Part shown: piece after piece, positions 35,471-46,033 of the stretch | Position numbering within the stretch: position 1 is the stretch's first letter | Layout: every line of letters starts with the position of its first letter | DNA from: Forficula auricularia | Lineage: Eukaryota > Arthropoda > Insecta > Dermaptera > Forficulidae | Assembly (NCBI GenBank): GCA_024734495.1 | Contig: JALMQS010000128.1 | Coordinates: 21,351,700 to 21,415,699 of the forward strand | Direction of reading: 5' to 3' | Length of the DNA stretch: 64,000 bases | Made by a program: the position numbers and the translations under genes | The notes under the pieces: model-generated | The model's input: the letters and a program-made list of their open reading frames with translations, nothing else | What the model was told of the DNA's origin: nothing | Databases searched by the model: none

Positions 35471-35759
35471 ACAAATAAATTATATATATATACAGATATA
35501 TCATTTCGATATATATGTGTGTATGTTTATTTGCATCAAGCAGAGGACAACCTCTTTGTTTCTCTTTGTGTTATTATATTCCATTTTTGATGTTTTGACC
35601 ATGAACTCAACACTTCAAATGAATAAATTTTAAGGAATTAAAAAAAGTATCATCTTACTTAGAGTTTCTCTCCCGGGATTTCTCGTTCCCGATTTGCCGG
35701 GAAATTCGCATAAATATCTATTTCCGATTTCCCGAAAAAAATGTCATTTATCATCATAT

Positions 35760-36145
35760 ATGAAAAATAAATATTCTAAAACTACTTGTTTTAGCGCATT
35801 GATTTCCGATAAGGAAAACTATATAGAAGCAGAAATGCCGGCGAATGATTTGAAACGAAAGCTTGAAATTGCTAGAAATGTGAGCACTAAAAAAGAAAAT
35901 ACAGAAGATTCAGAATTTAAGTCTATATTAAAAGAATTTAATTTATTTGACGACGGAGTAAAATTAACAAAAAATTTGAAAATGCTCTTAAATGGTCTCC
36001 TTTGTATTGAACCAACCTAAGTGGAAAGCGAAATAATATTTTTCGACTGCTACCCTTTTTGTAACCAAAATTAGGTCACGACTCAACGACAATTCGGTTA
36101 ATCCCCTAGTTTGTCTCAGAACTCATAAAAACTCTTTTGATAAAT
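35760..36145 (+). pseudogene. hAT transposase C-terminal remnant
   Basis: The first part reads as an open frame of about 100 codons (ending ..LNGLLCIEPT). After a stop, the frame continues as VESE.IF, then VTK.RSRLND and LVCLRTHKN-like residues. This is the order expected for the conserved hAT C-terminal dimerisation region (PTSVESERIFS..). The conserved serine is replaced by a stop and at least one frameshift follows. The N-terminal BED finger and the catalytic region are missing. Confidence 0.65.
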
Positions 36146-36224
36146 AACATTTTTTGTTAAGTATTAAGTTTTATGTTTTAATGACAAAATAAATGAAAAT
36201 TTTAATTGTTTTTTTTTAATTATA

Positions 36225-36580
36225 GGTGCGCAACTAAGTTCTCGCTGTTTTTTTTATGAAAATGCAACTTTATTGTGAAGAAATAGTTACAAATGAATAA
36301 TTAAAACTATCGCTTTCCACAAATTTTTCCCATTTTTCTGTCAGAGCTCGAATATGTACCCTGACGACAGAAGTGTTAATCTTTTGACGCTATCCACAAA
36401 TCAAGACATTTTTTGATGTCTTCATATGAGGTTAACTGCTGATCATGTGCCATGCTAGACCATGTGCCATGGAACGAAACAAGTGATAATCGGACGGCGC
36501 AATATTTGGGGAATATGGCGGGTGGGGTAGGACTTCCCATTTGAGCGTTGCCAAGTAGGTTTTAACAGGTTTGGCAACGT
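36225..36580 (-). pseudogene. Mariner transposase C-terminus nested in the hAT element
   Basis: The minus strand encodes HPPYSPNIAPSDYHLFRSMA, then TSYEDIKKCLDLWIASKD, followed by a stop and a decayed tail. This is the third catalytic aspartate region and end of a mariner (DD34D) transposase, here with D to N in SPDIAPSD. The element end GGTGCGCAACTAAGTTCTCG starts at 36225, directly after a TA. The other end is lost near 36580. Confidence 0.75.
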
Positions 36581-36714
36581 GATAAATTTATTTTAATTAG
36601 TAAATATTAAAACCCGGCTTACCAGGGAATCCCGAGAATATCTTCGAAATATTCTCGTTTCCCGGGAATTATTATTTGCCGGAAAATAAGAAACCCTGAT
36701 CTTACTCTATGGTA

Positions 36715-37235
36715 AAGTACTTTAAAATAAAATTTTACTAAAAACTTTGTATAACCTGTTTTGTGGTCCTCAATTAAAATATTAAATGTGATCAAAATTG
36801 GTTAAGCCATTTTGAAGATATTTAGAAAAATCTTAAAAAGTACTAGAAAAAAGTAGTAATTTTTGTGGACCGATATGTACGAAAAACTAGTCAGCGTTTC
36901 ATTTTGTTAAATTAATGGTAGGTTTTCAATTTCATTTCAATCTGTTGAACGGTATGGAAAAAATCGTATGTTAAAATGAGTAACATACCTACATACATAC
37001 GTTTATTCATCCACACACTAAATGAAAAAATCGCACATTTTGGCCTTTGGACAAGACACTACGTAATTTTTGGGGAAAATCGTCTTGTGCTAAAATTCAA
37101 CCTAATTGAATACTACAATTTGTGACTTTAATTGAGTACATGGGTTCCGTAGTCTTTACCTGAGGACTCTTTGAAGTCGCGCTTTGAGAATGACCGATTC
37201 CAATACTTTACCCATGCATCGCATTGGATAAAGTA
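36715..37235. repeat. Dispersed family B, fullest plus-strand copy
   Basis: It runs from AAGTACTTTAAAATAAAATT through GGACCGATATGTACGAAAAA, the TTCAATTTCATTTCAATCTG phrase, a run of ACATAC, AATACTACAATTTGTGACTT and TCCGTAGTCTTTACCTGAGG to CCAATACTTTACCCATGC. Inverted counterpart: 62050-62640. No open frame is present. Confidence 0.65.
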
Positions 37236-38120
37236 AAAAAATAGGCATTTATATTTTAAAATTTGATGCGCAAATCAATAATGATATAATTGTTATCTTA
37301 TTAAAAATTCAGTTACCTAATAATTTATTAATATTTATTCATTAGATTACGCATATGTTAAACAATTTTTTTCTTTTATTAAATTAAATAATCGGACTAT
37401 TAATTAACTAGGGATGTCTGTATTTTCGGACAAAGTTAAATAATGTAAAAATGTTTAGAAATTTGAAATATAGATATTTTCTTCTGAACATATTCTTAAT
37501 TCAAGATTCTTGAAAAATGATTAGCTTCGAAATAGCATATGTATAAAATATATATATATCACTTAGGGAATATAACAACTACTGGTGTTTCAGCCTTTCA
37601 GGTATCTTATCCATAATCATAACTTTTTCTTATCGAAAAATATCGATAACATCCAGGGAAAAAAAAACAAAATTTAGTGATGTCCAATTCAGGATATACT
37701 TGATAGTATTTATTTACATTAAATCACTATTAAAAAATTCGGGTGTGTGCTTAGGACCACACGACAGAAGTGATAACTTATGTGGCATTTATAATTTTAA
37801 TAATTAATAATAAATTAATTAATTATTTTATTATAAATAATAAAATAAATAATGACTTTTATTATCCAATACAAAAAAATACAAATATTTTACAAATACA
37901 AAAAAAACTTCGACCTCGAGGCCCAAAAGCCTCACCATCGAATGTCCATTTTTTTTTTTAATTTTTAACATATTTTTGATACTCCTTATTTTGCTAAGGG
38001 AAAAAATTGATAAAAAACCCCATACTTTTTATTTTTAACATAAAAAAGAAAAAAAAACACAAAAACAAAACAAAATGAATAATGATGAAATGAAGAGCAC
38101 TAAATGAGAAATGAAGTGTC
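37236..38120. other. AT-rich stretch, no supported gene
   Basis: On the minus strand around 37575-37612 there is a short GAUACCUGAAAGGCUGAAAC phrase that looks like a hammerhead motif lacking stem II. Otherwise I see only low-complexity sequence. Confidence 0.4.
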
Positions 38121-38122
38121 TG

Positions 38123-38401
38123 TCACATCCGGTATATTTCGTTAATTAGAGGGTTGAGATTTGATTGCGCATTATTTTCGAATTTTTTAACACTATTTTC
38201 TAGGTTTTCTTTTAGAGAAGTCATGTTTAGTCCGATTCTTATTATATGGTTGTTGATTCCAGGTGGAGGAATGGTCATTTTCCTTAATGTTTTTGACTGG
38301 ACCCTTTCCAAATCGTTGAGCCTGGTTTTGGAGGCGAAGGGGAGCCACGCAGGGGCAGCGTATCCCATGATTGGCCGAACAAGCATTTTATACAGAGTCA
38401 T
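38123..38401 (-). pseudogene. Non-LTR retrotransposon RT, C-terminal tail (Jockey-like)
   Basis: The 92-codon minus-strand frame contains LYKMLVRPIMGYAAPAWLP, then RLNDLERVQSKTLRKM and, near the end, a KKFENNAQSNLNPLI segment. This is the typical order at the C-terminal end of Jockey-clade reverse transcriptase ORFs (the LY..LIRP...YG.P.W motif, the LQ.VQNK.LR motif and the terminal F..A..H.N.LI segment). The catalytic RT motifs are not present. Upstream on this strand lies a T-rich run, so the copy is 5'-truncated, as is common for LINE insertions. Confidence 0.75.
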
Positions 38402-39096
38402 TTTTTTTTTTAATTTTATTGAACCAATTATTTTACATGAATTAATGCATACATTGTTTTTGAGCTTCGACTCCGGAGATTACTTCTCCACCATCGACTG
38501 TCCTTGATCATCTTTGTAGTCCTTGTTTTTAATAAGAGGAAAAAACTAATTAAATAAAAAACCTCTTTTCCGATAATTATTCCAATTCCATTTTGATTCA
38601 TCCAATAATTTATATTACCTCTATGTCCTTATTTATTTAAACTTTCGCAGTCTCATTGATTAAAAAAATAAAAGTTAATGCTGAAGTGCCAACTGTGGCT
38701 TGAATTGGTACAAGATCAAGACAAAGAGCCCAATCGTGATGATTGGCAACCGTTACCACTGACAATTGGCAACCGTTACAGCTTAATCCCATTTACTGCC
38801 AAGTAAAATAAAAAGTGTACAAAACGCGCCAAAAGAAGTTCTCACTTAAAAAAAACATTAAAAACTTGCATATAGTGGTTCTTATTCATTGCTAGAACGC
38901 GTTGTGATCAATTATTATCAAAAGAACTCAAGATTAATTTTAGCTTTATGGCAGTTTTAAATCAAGTGGAAGTTTTTTGTAATAGTCTCGACATGAATTT
39001 AGCTGGCCGTCCAGATTTGTCTCGAGCTCCACTCGATGTTCATAGCCTGGGCACAATCAAAGTTGGTGGAAGCTAGGCAGCGAGCATTGGTTAAGG

Positions 39097-39469
39097 CAGT
39101 TGTTCTTAACATTTTTAATCCACGACCCACATTTGAGAAATATGTTAATGTAGCGACCCAACAAAAAGCCAAATTTTTCCATTAACTATTTTTTAATTAA
39201 TACTTGAAAAATTTTCTTCAATTCTACAATGATGACCTTTTTTTTACAAAGATATAATTGTATTTTTTAAATTAAGATAAAAAAGGTACTTTTCGATCCA
39301 AGGAAAATTTAATAAAAAAAGTAGGCTATTTTAAAAAAGTATTGAGAAAATTAAGATATATTTTTAAACTTATTGAAAATAAATGTAGTAAAATATTTTT
39401 AACGACTCAGCGCGACCCAAAGAATATGCTTCGCGAGCCAACTAATTGTGATATCGGCGAACGCCACTG
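39097..39469. mobile_element. hAT-type MITE (CAGTTGTTCTTAAC end)
   Basis: The left end CAGTTGTTCTTAACATTTTT followed by CCACGACCCAC, and the right end CGCGACCCAA..GGCGAACGCCACTG, are hAT (Charlie-like) style ends. There is no open frame. Target duplications are not clear. Confidence 0.55.
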
Positions 39470-39552
39470 TTTCCAATGACACAGCGTGTATTATCTCTGG
39501 AATGCCGCCTATCGATATCATAGTAAATGAACACTCTAGGCTAAAAATTTGG

Positions 39553-39709
39553 ATTGTCTAAGACATGCTTAGAGCCTTGTATAAAAACTAGCTGCAAGGC
39601 CGCCTTCGGCGGACCTCTTGCTAGCCAGGGAACTCTCCCCCTGGACCCCTACCCTGAAACCCCACTCAGCACCCCCATCTACCCCACCACCCCAATGTAC
39701 AGACAAAAC
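39553..39709. repeat. Repeat with CCGCCTTCGGCGG hairpin
   Basis: It contains the CGGCGG hairpin, GCTAGCCAGGGAACTCTCC, CCCTGGACCCC and a C-rich tail. It is related to the complement of 26150-26450. It ends in AATGTACAGACAAAAC (39694-39709), which is repeated at 42396-42411 on the far side of the GC-rich island. Confidence 0.55.
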
Positions 39710-42395
39710 GAGCTAGCGAGGCTAGCTGTTAGAGAACGAGCTAAAGGCAACGAAGCTGAATCTCTACACTAGGCAGCCTCTGGGAGTAACACCACCTCCT
39801 TGTGGTCTAGCTGGATATCCGTACCTTTCGGAGAACTGAGAGTGTTACCCTTGGCGAAGAACGCACTGTTGTCATCTCGGCATATATAGAAATATTTCTA
39901 TGTTTTTAGTACATCTGGAAAATGCGCTAGATATGCTATATTATGTCATTAGACATATATAGTCCCATGGATGATCCTTCCTTATGGGCTATCTTTTTAG
40001 TATATCTGGTGGGCCAAGATGTGCTATGTTATGCCGGGAGTTGTCAATAGGATGCAGCAGCTGCTGCATCAAAACCAACTATGGTGACTACATCTCTTGA
40101 ATTTATCTGATAAATTCCAAAAGAGATAAAATGCTATGATATTACACTAGAAATATCATAAACACGTTTGTTTCTACAAATCCTATAACATCGACTCTGT
40201 CGGTTAATGAACAGATACAAATTTATGAATATATCACTCTAAAAATGATGCTGATATCACATTGTATAAACAATTATGCAAGAATGAATGTATTGGAATA
40301 GTGACTCAAACATCTCGTCATATATAGAATTTCTTCTATCCTTTTAGTATATTTCGGTTCGATCCTGCCCAGATATGCTATTTTATGTTTATGACATATA
40401 TAGTAAGAGATACTCTATCCTTTTAGTATATTCAGAAATTGCTCTGGATATGCTTCATTATGCCGAGATGTTGCCGATCAGATGCAGTAATCACTGCGTC
40501 AGGCTTGAACCAAATACGCCGACCTTGCGGGCTTTGACCTGGTTGAGTGCACCACTGCGTGCGGCCGGGCTGATCAATGGCACAGCAGCAAGCCAAAAAT
40601 ACCGTACGGTATTAAATACTTAGCTTAAGTATAACTCACGGCGCATGGTTTGATGGTGGCCATGCAGATTGATAAGCATAACTAAGCTGTCACTCTTTGA
40701 TGACAATTGTTACTATTTCATAAGACAGTAAACAGTATTAAACTGTAACCAGCAGTTGAGGGCGCTGCTGGAAATATGCTTATCAATATAAATAATTCAT
40801 AATTGCCGATGAGAATCACCAGTATATGGTGATGGTTGCAAAAGCTGGCCATGATTGATTCCGTGACTAGCTCATCGGCTTCCACGCTCGGAGTACCGCG
40901 GCATCCACGTAATCAGGAACTGACAAACCTGCAAGCCTTATTGGTGTTTCACTGGCATTATGTTTGCTAATCAGTGTGGGCGGGGGACGTACGTGCATTG
41001 TACCCGCTCACGTGTCATGGCATTTGACATGACAAGGCATTTGGCTAAACCTCTGATTTAAAATGGCCCGGCGGGCACATCTGACGGTGGTTCAGATTGG
41101 GCATAGCGAGCCCACGCTGTGTACGTGCTAGTCAGCGCGGCGGGAAGATAGTACCGCTCGCGTATCATGACTCGATTTTTATCCATCATGGTAGGGTATC
41201 TGGTCGCACCCATGACTTACAAGGCCCGGCGGGCACATCTGACGGTGGTGGGCTGTCATTAACTTGATGATTTACCCCCGGCAGACATTAGGCATAGCAA
41301 GCCTTCGCTGTGTGCGTGCTAATCAGCGCGGGTTGGGAAAGTACATAGGTGTATTGTACCGCTCGTGTGTCATGAATGGATTTATCCGTCATGATAGGGT
41401 GCCGGCCACACCACCCCTGATTTAAAAACGGCCCGGCGGACACATCTGGCGGCGGCCTGGATGTCATTTACTTGGCATTTATACCCCTGTCAGATATTAG
41501 GAGTGGCGATCCTTCGCTGTGTGTATGCCAACGGTGCACACGTCTGAAAGTGAAGTGCGGCTGTCATTTAATTGATGACTTACAAGTCACTCAAGAATAA
41601 GGGTGTGGCGCCTCTCACCGTAGTGAATGCCAATCTGTGCCACTTGACTGTGGTATTCATGGTTGATATCATGTAGACCGAAATCTGCATGGTTATATAT
41701 CATGTAGAAGAGGTTGCCGACTTCCAGATTTAACAGGCAAAACCTGGGTTGGCACAAAAGGTGGCGAACCGTTGGCCAAGCGGACAACCGGTTCGCGTGC
41801 CTGGGCTGGAGATTTTGAATCTTCACATCCTACAAGCTGTTTCACAGCGGGTGTGAGCCGGCTTGGACGATTTGCAAGCGATTCGTCAGGTGTATGCGAT
41901 GTTGCAATCGCTTCAGGTAAACCAACCGCACATACAGTCGATCACGTACTAGGACTGTGGGAAGAGAGTCCGAATCTGAAGAGGTGGAGCATGGAAAGTC
42001 ATGTGCAAGAGAAACCTCGAGCAACCATACCAAAGGTTGTTAAAAACTAAGGTGCCATGGGGAATGGAGAAAGCCCTAGGCACGAAAGTTCTTAGCTCCA
42101 TTCGACTGAGGTTGGACTCGTGGTGGCATAAGGATTCGACTAGATAGCTCTGTTGTTAACTCGCCAGATGTTGATAGCTTCAACACTCGCGAGGGTGGAA
42201 TACACGCCCGCTGTATTTCACGTATACACATACCTCTGTGTATACACTTACACCTTGATTGATGCCATTCGTGGCTCTCTCAGGGTTACATGCGAGACGA
42301 GAGTCCTGTATGCGCTGTTTGCGAGTGAGGGAGAAGGCCGTTGAGGTTAGGTACCCCACTTTAAACAATTCGGTGCGTCTTGCGCTGTCAGATCA
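39710..42395. repeat. GC-rich island with internal repeats, 16-bp flanking repeat
   Basis: This 2.7-kb block has clearly higher GC than anything around it and no convincing gene. Two kinds of repeat are visible. Four copies of a CATATATAG .. TTTTTAGTATAT .. ATATGCTATNTTATG unit start at about 39881, 39953, 40317 and 40393. Then three to four copies of a GGCCCGGCGGGCACATCTG .. CGCTGTGTRCGTGCTARTCA unit lie between about 40960 and 41580. The direct repeat AATGTACAGACAAAAC lies at both outer edges. The style recalls ribosomal intergenic-spacer subrepeats and promoter duplications, but no rRNA is seen. An unknown retroposed or transposed unit is equally possible. Confidence 0.45.
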
Positions 42396-42655
42396 AATGT
42401 ACAGACAAAACCTTAATTTTATATGTATATATATATGTTAACATTGAATATATATATATATAATTTTATTTAAATTGGTAGCTATGACGACCCCTGGACC
42501 CCCCCCCCCCCCAAAAAAAAAAAAACCCCACCCAGGATCCTCACCCCAATGTACAGAAAAAACCTTAATTTATATATATATATATATATAGATAATTTCA
42601 TTTAAATTGGTAACCATGACGACTGTTTTTGTTGCGTGACGGACATAGGTACATA
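42396..42655. repeat. Duplicated AT-rich unit with C14/A12 run
   Basis: Two copies of GTACAGA.AAAACCTTAATT followed by (AT)n, TTTAAATTGGTA and CATGACGAC lie at 42399-42490 and 42549-42625. Between them is a run of about 14 C followed by about 12 A (42499-42524). Lengths of such runs are unreliable in assemblies. Confidence 0.6.
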
Positions 42656-42944
42656 CGAGCCCTGCCCCATCTCAATTGGCCCATCAATATTTTTTCTTTT
42701 TAAATAAAATTATGCTAATTCACGGTAAATTTAATTAAAATATTTATTTTTATTATCATTTGGAATAACATTTTAAACAATTTAAAACATTTTACTTAAA
42801 ATTATTTTTTAATTGCTAAAAACATATTTTTATATAAAAAATAGTTCTTTGTTTTTCACAATTTTTTTTTAAGAATCTTCGAATATGTAAAATAGGCCTT
42901 GCCTTTTTCCAACAAATAGTTTGTTTTGTTTATTATTAGTAAAA

Positions 42945-44030
42945 ATGACTCGTGGAAAGGTTGTTGTTGAAAAAATTCGCTCAATTATTATCAATTTATT
43001 AAAAAAGGGAAAATCGAACGCGGAAATTGGCGATCTAGTTAATTTATCAAAGTTTACTGTCAGAAATATTATTCGAGTTTATAAAACAACGGGTACAATA
43101 GCTACAAAACCTCGGTATGCGTCGAAATCCAAAATATCAGATGCTGATAGACGGGCATTGAAAAAGATTATTAGAAAAAACAGGCGTTCGAACTATGGTG
43201 AATTATCTGTTCTTTGGAGCGATGCTGTGGGGCGAAGTGTTTCAAGATCCACGTGCCATAGAGAAGCCCTTAAGTTAGGTTTTAAAACTTACCAGGTAAT
43301 TTTATTGCAGCTTATTCCAAATTTTTTTTTTTTTTAATTTTAGTAATTTTTTTTAGGCGAAAGAAAAGCCACTCTTGACATTAAAACAAAAGAAAAACCG
43401 GCTTAAATGGGCTAAAAGTCACATTAATTGGACGAGTGATGAATGGAATAGTGTCCATTGGAGTGATGAGTCTCGTTTTGAAATTTGTGTTGGGGACAAT
43501 CGAAGCAGAGTTATTCGTCAGAAAAATGAAACTTTCAATTCAGATTGTTTAAAAAAGAAAGTAAAATTTCCTGCTTTAGTTATGGTATGGGGTTCAATGT
43601 CTGCTAGAGGTGTTGGAAAACTTCACTTCGTTGATGGAATTGTAAATACCAATAAATATTTAGAGATTTTAAAAAATCGTTACTTCCAACAATGGTAGAT
43701 GCATTGCAGAATAATAATAATTTTGTGTTCCAACAAGACGGGGTGGTCTGCCATACATCAAGAAAATCTTTAAAATGGCTTTCTGATCATAATGTTCCAC
43801 TTTTGGATTGGGTGGCAAACAGTCCCGACTTGTCACCAATAGAAACTTTTTGGCAAACAATGAAAAAGCTATTACGAATACAACCAGCTAGAAACGTAGT
43901 CGAATTTAAACACAAACTTCAAAATATTTGGGATACTTTCACACAAGATGAGTGTCAAAAGTTAATAAGTACGTTGCCCAAAAGAATTCAAGCCGTAATT
44001 AAAAATAAAGGCGACGTCACACAGTGGTAA
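42945..44030 (+). pseudogene. Tc1 transposase (DD34E), one intron, one frameshift
   Basis: It cuts and pastes the surrounding element. Exon 1 (42945-43295) starts at an ATG in AAAAATGACTCG. It encodes a helix-turn-helix (KSNAEIGDLVNLSKFTVRNI) and a second DNA-binding part ending FKTYQ. Exon 2 begins AKEKPLLTLKQ at 43357, giving the usual Tc1 wording across the junction. The catalytic residues are D in HWSDESRF (43465), D in FQQDG (43737) and E in SPIETFW (43842), with 34 residues between the last two. The C-terminus is ..NKGDVTQW and the total is about 340 residues, full length for Tc1. The frame shifts just before 43692 (the first frame ends in TAG at 43696), so this copy is inactive unless the shift is a sequencing error. 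Confidence 0.88.
43296..43356 (+). other. 61-nt spliceosomal intron in the Tc1 transposase
   Basis: The donor GTAATT follows codon CAG, and the acceptor TTTTTTTTTAG precedes GCG AAA GAA. Removing 61 bases joins TYQ to AKEKP in phase 0 and puts exon 1 in frame with exon 2. The intron is T-rich, and a second AG at 43342-43343 would give a different junction. Most Tc1 elements lack an intron here, but short introns occur in some. Confidence 0.75.
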
Positions 44031-44634
44031 AGATTTTGGATTTTGTAGGTTTTTCTTGTTTTTAACAATTAAAAAATAATTTTAAGTTAAATGTTACAAT
44101 AAAATGAATTAAATTGTTTAAAATGTTGTTCCAAATGATAATAAAAATAAATATTTAAATTAAATTTACCGTGAATTAGCATAATATTATTTAAAAAGAA
44201 AAAATATTGGTGGGCCAATTGAGATGGGACGGGCTCGTATATAGGTACAGAAGCAGGCACAAATGCGCTTTAGTAGTATAGGATTTTTATAAAATTGAAA
44301 TTTTTTCGTTTTTTTACATGATCAATTTTTGAGTTATACAAGATCGAAGAGGAGAATAACTAATACTGTTGTTATAAGATTATTATTAAGGCGACTCTAA
44401 CTGGTGGGCATAGGGAGTCATGAAAAATATTCAACTTTTTTTTTAATTTTTTTTTCGTTTCACGACTGGCTAAAAAAAGATAGAGAAAGTCATGTAGGTA
44501 TGTTTTTGACATAGTTAAGCAAGCCTTTGATTTAAGTAATTCAGCGCCGCGCCTGTAAAGGGAAAGATATGCATTCGAATTGAACGCCCTGCATTGCGGA
44601 TTGCGTTGACAGGCGCTGAATTTCTCACTAGTAC

Positions 44635-44700
44635 AGTGGTTCCTAACCTTGCGAAGGCTGAGGTCTACCTAGCTCGCATCTTACTCAAGTTTTATTATTA
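44635..44700. repeat. Lone hAT-like end
   Basis: CAGTGGTTCCTAACCTTGCG is a typical hAT (Charlie-like) terminus. I cannot identify the matching right end, so the element is truncated or strongly diverged. AAAATGTTTCACCTAGAACC just after it (about 44706) is shared with 26468 and 45846. Confidence 0.4.
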
Positions 44701-45209
44701 AATTAAAATGTTTCACCTAGAACCAACAAATAACTCGTTAAAAATTTTTAATATAAGAGTTCACATTGCCAATAGAAGTAGACTTAGGTATTTTATATTC
44801 AATTTGGGGAAAGTCATTGCTCTTAAAATTTTGAAGATAGTTAAAAATGTTCTTCAAAATTCAAAACACTCAACTACTTTTATTTAAATTATTATATTCG
44901 GTGATGGATTAGTAAAATATGGGGCCCTAGAGGGAAAGATTTTATCTTGGGCCTCCCGGTCCCCCCATTTTATTTAAAGAAAATTAAAAATTATATAAAT
45001 AGGTATAATATTGAAATTTCGATATACAGAAATATCATAGTGGGGGTAACGGTTCCGCCAAATCTCAGACTAATTGAAACCCGACTAATCGGAACTAGAT
45101 AGATATAAAAAAATGAAAATTGGTTTAAAGTAACTTAAAATTTTTAAACTATATAATCTGCCCCATCATCTTCGAAACTAATATAATACGCCCTTGCTTT
45201 ATTATTTTA

Positions 45210-45745
45210 TTACAATTTTCTGTTTCATTCGCCCGACCTTTTCTCTTACGAGATGCATGCAAGGTATTATATTAAGTCACTATTAATAACATCAGTAAAA
45301 AGAGAAAAATAAAAATAATTTTTTAAAAAAAAAATAAAACCGACTTGAAAAAATATAAAAAAATAATAAAACTCAAAAATAAAATAAAATAAAAAAGATA
45401 TAAAATAATAATCTAATTTAGTTACAACTAAACGACGAAATATTTATATAAAATCACTTTTTGAAGTCGCTGCTAAACAAACAATATAAGCGAGCGTACC
45501 TCCCAAAACGTATCAAGTAAGATCCGTCGAGTTAGATTCATAAAATGTATATGTTTGGCACCGACTTCAAAAAGTAATTTCATGTTAATATTTCGTCGTT
45601 TAGTTGTAATTAAATTAGATTATTATTTTATACCTTTAAGTGCATTTTATTTTATTTTTGAGTTTTATTATTTTATTTGTTACATTTAATTTTTCTGAAG
45701 TCGCTTTTAATTTTTTTATAAAAATCATTTTTCTCTAACACCTAA
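45210..45745. repeat. Foldback family A, second full copy
   Basis: It matches 3605-4192 from the CGAGATGCATGCAAGGTATT phrase, through the inverted arms with ACCGACTT, to the unique centre AAGTAAGATCCGTCGAG, and then the right arm to TTCTGAAGTCGCTTTT. The right outer edge is less well preserved than in the first copy. Confidence 0.7.
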
Positions 45746-45889
45746 TAGCCGGAAATATATCGAAATATAAACTCACTTTTGGTTTTATTTCATTTTATGC
45801 GAAACCCACTTCGCAATTTTACCCAATTTTTTATTATTATCTAAAAATGTTTCACCCAGAACCACCACCTATCTCCTTAAAAGTTATCA

Positions 45890-46033
45890 AAAAAAAATTT
45901 TTAAGAAAAAAATAAAAACCGACTTCAAAAAATTAAGTGCAACAAATATAAAAATACACTAAAAGGTATAAAATAATTATTATCTTATTTAGTTACAACT
46001 AAACGACGAAATATTAACACGAAATTACTTTTT
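45890..46033. repeat. Foldback family A, third copy cut by the gap
   Basis: AAAAACCGACTTCAAAAAAT to GACGAAATATTAACACGAAA, then TTACTTTTT at the gap edge. The inverted structure probably continues into the unresolved bases and may be the cause of the gap. Confidence 0.65.

Larger units (their letters stand above)
35160..35580. repeat. Ribozyme foldback, ~190-bp arms
   Basis: The left arm (about 35205-35390) and right arm (about 35400-35575) are inverted copies. The outer block (CAAAGAGAAACAAAGAGGTT, then CTCTGCTTGATGCAAATAAA, then CATACACACATATATGTCG) is followed by an AT-rich spacer, then by a hammerhead-like motif in each arm, with a short loop at about 35395. GCCGAGAGTAGCAGAGTTG precedes the left arm only. 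There is no open frame. The motifs face outward, on opposite strands. Confidence 0.75.
35660..36698. mobile_element. hAT element with 8-bp duplication, 1039 bp
   Basis: The octamer ATCTTACT occurs at 35652-35659 and 36699-36706. The ends TAGAGTTTCTC and (inverted) CAGGGTTTCTTATTTTCCGG are imperfect inverted repeats. Further CCCGGGA motifs lie near both ends. The inside encodes a decayed hAT transposase C-terminus, and a mariner fragment is nested at 36225-36580. It is dead as an autonomous element. Confidence 0.8.
42656..44237 (+). mobile_element. Tc1-type transposon, 1582 bp, long TIRs
   Basis: The element is bounded by TA on both sides (42654-42655, 44238-44239) with inverted ends beginning CGAGCCC. 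The terminal inverted repeats are about 130 bp (42656-~42786 and ~44108-44237) and include CCCATCTCAATTGGCCCA and TATGCTAATTCACGGTAAAT. They agree closely, so the copy is fairly young. It carries a single transposase gene on the plus strand with one intron and one frameshift. This is the most complete element in the window. Confidence 0.9.

Noticed and set aside
39776..42395. Small frames in the GC-rich island
   Set aside because: They overlap in several phases on both strands, as expected from low stop-codon density in GC-rich DNA, and the internal repeats cut across them.
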